Assembly (NCBI GenBank): GCA_002313415.1
Contig: DCBH01000111.1
Span: 5,718-21,515 of the forward strand
DNA from: Flavobacteriales bacterium UBA1112
GTDB lineage: Bacteria; Bacteroidota; Bacteroidia; Flavobacteriales_D; Sanyastnellaceae
Reading direction: 5' to 3'
Length of the DNA stretch: 15,798 nt
Below, one piece after another: positions 8,162 to 15,200 of this stretch. Position numbers and translations under genes: made by a program. The notes beneath the pieces are model-generated. The model saw nothing but the letters and a program-made list of their open reading frames with translations, did not search any database and had not been told where the DNA came from. Position 1 is the stretch's first letter. Each line of letters begins with the position of its first letter.

Positions 8162-8226
8162 TTAGGAAGGGGAGAGGGAAACGACGTTTCTACCCGTTAC
8201 ACTGACATTAAGATGTGGAAAAGGCG

Positions 8227-8251
8227 ACCAAGGTGCCTGTTCTTCCTTGGT
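8227..8251. other. inverted repeat between the two lipoprotein genes
   Basis: ACCAAGG at 8227-8233 pairs perfectly with CCTTGGT at 8245-8251 around an 11-nt loop. It lies 65 bp after the Cys-rich lipoprotein stop and 49 bp before the OmpA-like ATG. No T-run follows, so it is not a standard terminator. It could be a weak stop, an mRNA stem in the downstream leader, or chance. The rest of 8162-8300 shows nothing I can name. Confidence 0.35.
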
Positions 8252-8300
8252 TGTGGGTCAGACCTTCGCAAGAGCTAAGTCGCCCTCTATTTCTGCAAAT

Positions 8301-9299
8301 ATGATTTTTCTCAAACCTTCTTTTCAGCAATGTGGATTTGCTGTGTCAGCATCATTTTTTGCACTGGTCATGGTTCTTTCAGGCTGTGTGACCACTCAGC
8401 AATACGAAGCCTTGCAAATGCAAATGGATGAGGCAGAGTCAGAAAATGCCAATTTGCGTTTGGCGCGTCAAGATGCACAAGTGTCTAGTCGTGAATTGGA
8501 GGGACAAGTGATGCGATTGTCAGCCGAAAACGAGGCCTTGGCCGAGGAGGCCAACACCCAAGGAAATGAAGCCAAGCGCTTGAGAGAGGAAGTGAGTCGC
8601 CTTACAGAGTTGAATGACGCTCTGACAGACCAGAGCTCAGGTCGACTGAGCGACATCGCAGAGGAAAACAGGCAGCTGCTCAAAGATGTTGGTGAGATTC
8701 GGGAAGAGCTTCAGACTCGGGAAGATCGATTAAATCGGTTGGAAAAGGATTTGAATGAAAAATCCGCGTTGCTTGCGGTAAGAAGCTTGCGGGTTGAAGA
8801 GTTAGAGTCCTTGTTGGAGTCGAGGGAACGCGCAGCAGAAGCACTGAGGGCACGCTTGTCCGAGGCCTTACTTGGATTCCAAGGCAATGGGTTGAATGTC
8901 GAACAACGCAATGGAAAAGTCTATGTCAGCATGGAGGCCAAGTTGTTGTTTCCAAGTGGGAGCGCCAGCATAGATCCGAGAGGAATCGAAGCCCTGGAAG
9001 GTTTGGCCGCAGTCATTGCGGAGCAAGCAGATCTTGAAATTGTGGTTGAGGGTCACACAGACACCGACCAATTGCGCAGCGCCAGTATCCCCCGCGACAA
9101 CTGGGAACTCAGTGTTCTTCGTGCCACAGCAGTCGTCAACATTTTACTTGAAAACACGAAGGTTGATCCGTCTATGTTGTCCGCATCAGGGCGAAGCGAA
9201 TTTCATCCAGTGGACGTCTCAGAAAAGGCAAAAAATCGACGTATCGAAGTCATACTTGCTCCCAATTTGGACAGCTTGTATGAGTTGATTTCGGACTGA
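8301..9299 (+). CDS. OmpA-family lipoprotein with long coiled coil
   Basis: A 332-residue lipoprotein that should bridge the outer membrane and peptidoglycan. The signal peptide ends at the lipobox VLSG|C29. Residues about 33-190 are charged, nearly proline-free and rich in heptad-spaced Leu/Ala (for example LREEVSRLTELNDAL, REDRLNRLEKDL, RVEELESLLESRE), so a long coiled coil is likely. The OmpA C-terminal domain (about 205-320) shows LLFPSGSASID, VVEGHTDTD (Asp254), NWELSVLRA (Arg274, the usual diaminopimelate contact) and KNRRIEV (312-318). ATG 8301 is preferred over 8247 because it yields a well-formed lipoprotein signal. The gene is followed by a strong terminator. Possible roles are envelope spacing or wall anchoring; a partner cannot be named. 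Confidence 0.93.
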   Translation: MIFLKPSFQQCGFAVSASFFALVMVLSGCVTTQQYEALQMQMDEAESENANLRLARQDAQVSSRELEGQVMRLSAENEALAEEANTQGNEAKRLREEVSRLTELNDALTDQSSGRLSDIAEENRQLLKDVGEIREELQTREDRLNRLEKDLNEKSALLAVRSLRVEELESLLESRERAAEALRARLSEALLGFQGNGLNVEQRNGKVYVSMEAKLLFPSGSASIDPRGIEALEGLAAVIAEQADLEIVVEGHTDTDQLRSASIPRDNWELSVLRATAVVNILLENTKVDPSMLSASGRSEFHPVDVSEKAKNRRIEVILAPNLDSLYELISD

Positions 9300-9340
9300 G
9301 TTTGACGGGAGTCGCTTGGCGATGTCTGCCACAAGACATG

Positions 9341-9371
9341 AAAAAAGCCGCCAAGGTAGGGCGGCTTTTTT
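9341..9371. terminator. bidirectional intrinsic terminator shared by the OmpA-like gene and tRNA-Gln
   Basis: A perfect GC stem, GCCGCC (9347-9352) with GGCGGC (9360-9365), encloses a 7-nt loop and is flanked by A6 on the left and T6 on the right. On the plus strand it ends the OmpA-like transcript 42 bp after its stop; on the minus strand it ends the tRNA transcript directly after the CCA. Confidence 0.92.
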
Positions 9372-9444
9372 GGTTGCCCCACCAGGACTCGAACCTGGAA
9401 AAACGGTACCAAAAACCGGTGTGTTACCATTACACCATGGGGCA
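9371..9444 (-). tRNA. tRNA-Gln (anticodon UUG)
   Basis: The minus strand folds as a full cloverleaf. The acceptor TGCCCCA pairs with TGGGGCA, and the D arm is GTGT/ACAC with A14, G18-G19 and A21. The anticodon loop TTTTGGT gives TTG (UUG) at 34-36 with G37. The variable loop is TTTT, and the T arm is CCAGG/CCTGG around TTCGAGT. The U1-A72 pair is typical of glutamine tRNAs. The top anticodon-stem pair 27-43 is a C-U mismatch. The discriminator is A73, followed by an encoded CCA (9371-9373) that touches the terminator's A-run, so it may be coincidental. Without CCA the gene is 9374-9444. Confidence 0.95.
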
Positions 9445-9461
9445 TTCGCGCTGAGGCGGAG

Positions 9462-9469
9462 CGAAGATA
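9462..9469 (-). promoter_or_regulatory. candidate -7 element for tRNA-Gln
   Basis: On the minus strand TATCTTCG ends 17 bp upstream of the tRNA 5' end. It is the same octamer found upstream of dnaG and one mismatch from TAnnTTTG. No clear -33 TTG at normal spacing was found. Confidence 0.32.
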
Positions 9470-9496
9470 AACAAGGAGAAGTAACTTTCGTGTATC

Positions 9497-10927
9497 ATGG
9501 AGGTACTGAATTTTGTGGATGGCGAGTTCCAAAAAACCGCGCAGGTTCTTGAAAATGTAGCCCCTGGTACGGGTGAAGTTTTTGGGACCATTCCGCGCTC
9601 AGGGTCTAAGGAAGTTGAGAAAGCCATGGCTGCTGCCAAGCGGGCTTTCCCCGTTTGGTCGAATTCGTCGGCAGTTGAACGCGCTGCTTGTTTGGATCGT
9701 TTGGCTGATGCTGTGCGTGAGCACGCGTCTGTCTTGGCCAAGCACGAGGCACAGGACAATGGGAAACCGATTTCATTAGCTGCCCAAGTGGATATCCCTC
9801 GCGCGGAAAAAAACTTGCGATTTTATGCTTCTGGGATTCAGCATTTTGCCAGCAAAAGCCACGCCATGGAGGGCGAGGCCATCAACTATACCTTGCGCAA
9901 GCCCTTGGGAGTGGTGGCATGCATCAGTCCATGGAATTTACCCCTTTATCTGTTTACTTGGAAAGTGGCGCCTGCTCTGGCTGCGGGCAATTGCGTTGTG
10001 GCGAAGCCTTCGGAATTGACCCCCGTTACGGCTTACCTCCTGAGCACTTGGGTGCGGCAGGCGGGGTTTCCTGATGGTGTCTTCAACATCCTCCACGGGC
10101 TCGGACCTGAAGTTGGAGAAGCCTTGGTGAATCACCCTGACATTGCAGCTGTATCCTTTACGGGAGGGACTTTGACAGGTGCCCGAATTGCGAGTCAAGT
10201 GGCCCCGAAGTTCAAAAAAATGAGCTTGGAGCTGGGGGGCAAAAATCCAGCCATCATTTTTGATGACGCAGATTTGGAAGAGGCGCTACGCATGACTTTG
10301 CGAAGCTCGTTTGCCAATCAGGGTCAAATTTGTCTTTGTGGCTCTCGAATCCTCATCCAGCGCAGCGTCTACGATACATTCAAGCTGTCACTTGTGGCCA
10401 AAGCATCGAAAATGGTGGCCGGGGATCCGTTGCATCCCGACACGAAGCTTGGTGCTGTGGTTTCTGAGGCTCATATGCAGAAAATCATGTCCTACATCGA
10501 GTTGGCCAAGGACGAGGGAGGGCAAGTGTTGTGCGGTGGCCACCGACTTCACCCTGAGGGTGTCGAAGGCGGTTTTTACGTGGCGCCCACAATCATCGAA
10601 GGCTTAGGCCCTCAATGTCGAACCAATCAGGAGGAAATTTTTGGTCCTGTGGTCACGCTGCAACCATTTGACACGGAGGAAGAAGCCTTGAAATTGGCGA
10701 ACGACACGGCCTATGGACTCGCAGCCACGCTTTGGACAACAAACTTGAAGCGTGCCCATCGTGTGGCTGCCGGAATCGAGTCTGGAATGGTGTGGGTCAA
10801 CACATGGCTGCTTCGCGACCTTCGAACGCCGTTTGGAGGCGTCAAAGACTCTGGGCTGGGTCGAGAAGGGGGCTTCGAGGCTTTGGAGTTTTTTACGGAA
10901 TCCCAAAACATCTGCATCAAACTTTGA
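9497..10927 (+). CDS. NAD-dependent aldehyde dehydrogenase, 2-amino/2-hydroxymuconate semialdehyde type
   Basis: A 476-residue cytosolic aldehyde dehydrogenase, full length for the superfamily. Catalytic features are present: oxyanion Asn147 in SPWNLPL, coenzyme-site Lys170 in VVAKPSE, FTGGTLTG (221-228), general base Glu245 in LELGGKNP, nucleophile Cys279 in NQGQICLCGSR, and EEIFGPV. The C-terminal WVNTWLLRDLRTPFGG resembles 2-aminomuconate and 2-hydroxymuconate semialdehyde dehydrogenases, so oxidation of a muconate semialdehyde in tryptophan/kynurenine or catechol breakdown is the best guess. No other gene of those routes is in the window, so the substrate is not settled. ATG 9497 is the only good start; TAACTTTC at 9482-9489 is a poor promoter candidate. 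The gene is divergent from the tRNA and convergent with the YadA-like gene. Confidence 0.92.
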   Translation: MEVLNFVDGEFQKTAQVLENVAPGTGEVFGTIPRSGSKEVEKAMAAAKRAFPVWSNSSAVERAACLDRLADAVREHASVLAKHEAQDNGKPISLAAQVDIPRAEKNLRFYASGIQHFASKSHAMEGEAINYTLRKPLGVVACISPWNLPLYLFTWKVAPALAAGNCVVAKPSELTPVTAYLLSTWVRQAGFPDGVFNILHGLGPEVGEALVNHPDIAAVSFTGGTLTGARIASQVAPKFKKMSLELGGKNPAIIFDDADLEEALRMTLRSSFANQGQICLCGSRILIQRSVYDTFKLSLVAKASKMVAGDPLHPDTKLGAVVSEAHMQKIMSYIELAKDEGGQVLCGGHRLHPEGVEGGFYVAPTIIEGLGPQCRTNQEEIFGPVVTLQPFDTEEEALKLANDTAYGLAATLWTTNLKRAHRVAAGIESGMVWVNTWLLRDLRTPFGGVKDSGLGREGGFEALEFFTESQNICIKL

Positions 10928-10950
10928 CTGTCGTCAGTCCTGACACGCTT

Positions 10951-10970
10951 GCGAAAAGATCAGTTTTCGC
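10951..10970. terminator. AT-rich inverted repeat between convergent genes (possible bidirectional terminator)
   Basis: GCGAAAA (10951-10957) and TTTTCGC (10964-10970) form a perfect 7-bp inverted repeat with a 6-nt loop, 23 bp after the aldehyde dehydrogenase stop. It overlaps the last codons and the stop of the YadA-like gene. The T-runs sit inside the stem, so it is not a classic intrinsic terminator. A smaller stem (GACTG/CAGTC, 10926-10939) lies just before it. Confidence 0.4.
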
Positions 10971-12141
10971 TGATTTCGTCGAGTTGGTTTTGCAACGATT
11001 CGAGTTGTGATGTAAGGGTGTCGACTTGTGTTTGCAGCGCGGAAATCAAAAGCAACAGGTCTTGACCGTTGGCAATGACTTTGCCGCTCGCGGTCAAGTT
11101 GCCCAATTGGTCCACTTGAAGTGCATCGCTTCGGTTGTCTTCGTCTGCGCCATTTCCCACTGCGAACAGCACGCCTGATTGGTTGTGGAGGTTCCACTGG
11201 CCAAAAACAGCACTGTTTTCTTGGTCTGCAATGAGGTTGTATCCAATGGCCGCTGCGCTGCTAGCTGTTGCCTGCGATGCTCGACCTGCCGCATGACTGT
11301 ACAGTCCTGAGGCTGTGGTCTCGTAACCTTCGGCATGAGAGGCGAATCCGCTGGCCACACTTTGGAAACCTTCGCTGTGTGCGGCATCGGCAGTGGCTGA
11401 GGTGCCCTCACCCTCGGCATGAGCGCAAGTGGCAGATGCGGTGGTGTTGCGATTCGAGGCATGGCTATAGAGTCCGCTTGCCAAGCTCTGGTAGCCCTCT
11501 GCATGAGCCGCTGTGTTGGTCGCGTCGGTGCGGTATCCTTCCGAGTGACTGTAATTGCTGGCCGCCTCCGTGTAATATCCCTCGGCGTGAGAAGCGAGTC
11601 CGCCTGCGATGGAGCCAAAACCTTGGGAGTGAGCCGCGGTTGCTGTGGCGCTAGACCCCTCGCCGATGGCGCTCGAGCACACCGCTGTGGCGGTGCTGTT
11701 TTGGTTGGAAGCAAAACTGAAGGGCCCTGAAGCTGTGGTGTTGCGACCTTGAGCCTGAGAATAAGAGCCACTTGCGACCGTTCCAAAGCCTTGGGCCAAG
11801 GTTTGGGTGATGCTTAGAGACCCTGACACCTCACCTTGCGCATCAGCCTCACCTAGAGGTGTGACATCGGTGTAGGTGCTGACTCCAAGGACCAGGCGTG
11901 CGCTGTCCAAGGTTCCCACACCCGTACCCCCGCCTTCGATTGGGAGGAGCCCCGAGGGAAGAAAAGGCGAACCGAAGACGGTTAAAAAGGCAATCAAGTC
12001 AGCCGATTCAATGGCTTCATTCCCGTTGGCATCTGGATTGTAGGGAAATCCAGGGTCATTTTGGGCTGAGCCCTGTATGGTCAAGCAACATGCTGCAAGA
12101 GTGAATGCGGGCAATGCCCCAAAGAAGGTGTTCCTAATCAT
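10960..12141 (-). CDS. secreted YadA-head-like repeat protein with EF-hand/dockerin-like segment, no membrane anchor
   Basis: A 393-residue exported protein. From ATG 12141 the signal peptide MIRNTFFGALPAFTLAACC continues to a likely cleavage near GSA-Q (res 24-27). An internal LAAC could be read as a lipobox but lies too early in the hydrophobic core. Residues about 35-57 (NPDANGNEAIESADLIAFL) match an EF-hand/dockerin calcium loop with D, N, N and D at loop positions 1, 3, 5 and 12. Residues 116-299 are 14-residue YadA-head repeats of type AEGYxxxASGxYSH, expected to form a trimeric left-handed beta-roll. A link (VGNGADEDNRSDALQVD) and a Leu-heptad coiled coil (about 362-390) end the protein. 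There is no YadA barrel and no type IX sorting domain. Similar heads occur in phage tail proteins, but no phage genes are nearby. Confidence 0.86.
   Translation of the reverse strand: MIRNTFFGALPAFTLAACCLTIQGSAQNDPGFPYNPDANGNEAIESADLIAFLTVFGSPFLPSGLLPIEGGGTGVGTLDSARLVLGVSTYTDVTPLGEADAQGEVSGSLSITQTLAQGFGTVASGSYSQAQGRNTTASGPFSFASNQNSTATAVCSSAIGEGSSATATAAHSQGFGSIAGGLASHAEGYYTEAASNYSHSEGYRTDATNTAAHAEGYQSLASGLYSHASNRNTTASATCAHAEGEGTSATADAAHSEGFQSVASGFASHAEGYETTASGLYSHAAGRASQATASSAAAIGYNLIADQENSAVFGQWNLHNQSGVLFAVGNGADEDNRSDALQVDQLGNLTASGKVIANGQDLLLLISALQTQVDTLTSQLESLQNQLDEISEN
11245..11796 (-). repeat. YadA-head 14-residue repeats (about 13 copies, 42 bp each)
   Basis: Consecutive 14-residue units share the frame A-E-G-Y-x-x-x-A-S-G-x-x-S-H. 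A higher-order period is visible: the units beginning ASNQN, AIGEG, SQGFG and AEGYYT recur exactly 84 residues (252 bp) later as ASNRN, AEGEG, SEGFQ and AEGYET. This suggests block duplication of six units on top of the single-unit repeat. It is a protein-level repeat; the DNA copies are diverged. Confidence 0.88.
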
Positions 12142-12146
12142 GTCCG

Positions 12147-12154
12147 AAAAGATA
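12147..12154 (-). promoter_or_regulatory. TATCTTTT box upstream of the YadA-like gene
   Basis: On the minus strand TATCTTTT, one mismatch from TAnnTTTG, ends 5 bp before the chosen ATG. As a -7 element it would give an almost leaderless mRNA, so it is weakly supported. It lies just after the upstream gene's terminator, which fits a separate transcript. Confidence 0.2.
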
Positions 12155-12163
12155 GGACTCAAC

Positions 12164-12196
12164 AAAAAAAGAAGGCTGCCCCGAGGGACAGCCTTC
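12164..12196 (-). terminator. intrinsic terminator of the HYR-repeat gene
   Basis: Read on the minus strand, GAAGGCTG and CAGCCTTC (12171-12178 and 12189-12196) form an 8-bp stem around a 10-nt loop, followed by T7 (12164-12170). It lies 30 bp after the HYR gene's stop and separates that gene from the YadA-like gene. Confidence 0.85.
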
Positions 12197-12226
12197 CAAT
12201 TTTAATGCGCAAGCTCAGTGGGAGGA

Positions 12227-15200
12227 TTACTCAATGACGAGCAACTTCTTCGTCGTCACGAAGTCCTTCGAGCTCACTCGAACCTGGTACATGCCAGACT
12301 CCAAGTTGTTGATGTTTAGCTCCAAGGTCGTTGGCCATCCCTCGTACATCTGTCCTTCGAACACATGGTCCACGAGAGATCCGTCCATGGTAAAGATCTG
12401 GACCTTGGCTGTCACGTCTTCCTTCACCGTTACCGTCAGCATGGCCTGCGTAGAGGCTGGGTTCGGGTAAAGAGTTGTGATTTCTATCAAATCTTTCACT
12501 GGAGCTGGCTCAGTGTCTTGCTCACCTTCAACACCTCCTTCGAGGAGTGGATCCTGCAATTCTCCAGTACTTGTGAAGCTGTAGGTGTAAGTCACATCAT
12601 TGCCACATTCATCAACGGCGCAGAAGAGGAACGTTGTCGCCCAAGGCTGAAGGAAGTCAAGGTCACCGAAGAGGTCACCAGAGCCCATGGCGCTGCTTTC
12701 TTCACCATTGATTACCAACGCACCGCTGTAGTAGTACCAGCCGCTGAAGCCATAATTGGCGTTTTTGTTGTTCGCACCAACACCAAACTGGAATCCGAAG
12801 TATTCATTTGCAGGCTGGTGGCTCATGCTGAGTGCAGTCCCTTCAAAGGCTGTTCCTGCAACACCAGTAATCGAACCATCCAGGAGGATTGCGTAATCCC
12901 AGGTCATGTGATCACCCAAGCCGCAATCAGACTTGTAGCTTTCAAGACCGGGAGTCTCGCACCATTCTTCCCAGTTCAGCAATGTGCCGAAGGTGGCTTC
13001 CACGTCAAATGCACCCAAGTCGTTCGACACCGTCATGGAGATGGTGGCCGTACCGTCGATGTGATTCTTCGTCATGAAGCCTGCTTCTGTAATGTAGTAC
13101 TCACCACCTTCGAAGTTGAACATGCGCATGCCATGTTGATTGGCATTGTTGTCGCATGTCTCCCCATCTAACAGTGTAGCTGGTGTACTGATGCCACCAA
13201 TTGTGTGTTCACCTCCTGTTACAAACGGGTTGTTGACTCCGGAAGTAGTTACAGAGGTTAAGAGGTCAAGGTGTCCGTCGGCGCCGAGAATGTCCCCACC
13301 GAGTACCTCTGCGATGCCAGCATTGGCATCAGCATTGGCAGCGGAATCACACACCGCGGCACTGCTGCACACGTCTGTTGCAGAAACATCTGCAATGGCC
13401 GGGACAGTGACCTCACCACAATAGCTGTCGTAAGGCACAGAAAGTGAGCCATTGTTGTTGGTTGGGGTTCCTGCCAACATTGGAACTTCAGTGTCCACGA
13501 TGGTGTACGTCGCAGCTGTGGTAGAGCTGTTGCCGCAGTCGTCTGTCGCCGTGAAGATGACCTCCACAGAACCAGTCGATCCGCAATCGTCACTCAAATC
13601 ACCCACCTCGTAGTCGTGAGACCACGTGATGGCTCCACAGTTGTCGGTGGCAGTTGCTCCGCCGTTGTTCGTCAACCAATCATCCAATAGTTCTGAGTTG
13701 CTGGCCTCGTAGTCGTGGCCTGTGCACTCGTAGGACACATCTTGAGCCTGAGCAGAAATCACAGGGTTTGTGGTGTCTACAACATGGATTGTCTGCGTAC
13801 ACGAAGTTGTGTTGCATCCGGTATCCATGGTCGTGTATGTGCGAGTCACTGTATACGTTGGGTTACAGTCCGCGGCAGTTTCAATAGACTCTTCCAAACT
13901 CATGATTCCACAGTTGTCAGCCTGAACTGGCGTGAGCTCGATCAAGGCAATGTCACTGTTTTCAGATACGCCCAAGTTGTAGTTTGGATTGTTGTTGTTG
14001 GAAACCAACGCTCCGCCAAAGTTCACACGACGTGTGCTAGGCTGATTCGCCACACCAGTCACAGATGTAATTGTACGTTGGACACTCTGTCCGTTGATGC
14101 GAGTCAAACCAATCTTATCGCCTGCCTCGAAAAGGCCTGGCAGCGCATCGACCAAACCAGCACTGACATATACAAATGTTCCAGTGAAGCGGTTGGGGTT
14201 AAAGCTTGGGTAAGTGCCGAAGACGTTGTTTTGAGTAATGGCTGCCAACGGCGCCACAATCTCATTCTGACCAACTGACTCTATCAAGCTGCATTCCACA
14301 GTGCGGTCTTCGCTACATGTGATTTCAGGCGCCGTGGTGTCAAGCACTGTGATGGTCTGCACCACAGAAGTTGAATTTCCACATGCGTCTGTTGCAATGA
14401 ATGTACGCAGGACCTCCCAGTTTCCAGGGCATGAAGCATCTTGTGTTTCGCTGTCGATGTATGCCACTGACGCGCCGCTTGTGCAGTTGTCAGAAGCCGT
14501 AGCCATCTCGGTCATGATGTCTCCATAGCATTCCACGGTGTAGTCTTCAGGGACGAAGGTGAACGCAGGGGCGATGTCGTCTTGAACAGTGATTACTTGC
14601 GTGGCCTCAGTCTCATTGTCGCAGTTGTCCGTGATGGTCCAAGTACGGGTCAATGTGAATTGATTCGGGCAAGTCATGTCCATGACTTCTTCGTATTCCA
14701 AAAGCAGGTTTTCGTCGACCAGGTCGCTGTACTCTGGGTGCAGCATTACGGTGTCTTCAACGCATGCGACAGTGTAGTCTGCTGGCACAAAGTCGAACAC
14801 CGGTGCATCGTCGTCAATCAAGTTGATGATCACCTCAGCAGTAGACGTGTTGCCACACAAGTCCGTGATGGTGAGCACACGTAACCACGTTGCTGACTCT
14901 GTCATAGGGTACTCGGGGTGTGGCTGATCCGCACATCCGCCAGACAATGGCAAGTCCATTGCGGTGCATGAGAACAAGGGGCTGCAATCGTCGATGTAGC
15001 CGATTGGGAAGCTCTCCCACTCTGAATCTGTAGAGTAAGCCCAAACCACGTCCGGTGGGTAAGCACCTTCCACGTCGTACTCCTCGGCTGGAATTGAAAT
15101 TTGTCCCGGGCCTTGGTATACTGGAGGGGTGTTGTCCACAACGTTGATGGTTTGCATCACTGTAGAGGCGTTTCCGCAGTCGTCTGTCAAAGTAAACGTA

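Noticed and set aside
11094..11786. Second minus-strand frame of 230 codons within the YadA-like gene
   Set aside because: It is a shifted frame through the 42-bp repeats. The product is a low-complexity string with many Arg, Pro and Gln, while the chosen frame has a signal peptide and clean 14-residue repeats.
10960..12141. YadA-head protein as a prophage tail fibre
   Set aside because: Such repeats do occur in tail proteins, but the protein has a secretion signal and no phage structural, lysis or integrase gene is in the window.
12365..13171. Plus-strand open frame of 268 codons antisense to the HYR gene
   Set aside because: It lies wholly opposite a well-supported coding frame with domain motifs. 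Its product lacks a recognisable domain or start context, and long antisense frames are common opposite this kind of codon use.
13715..14278. Plus-strand open frame of 187 codons opposite the first HYR insertion
   Set aside because: It is antisense to the HYR frame, with no family resemblance and no promoter-like box upstream.
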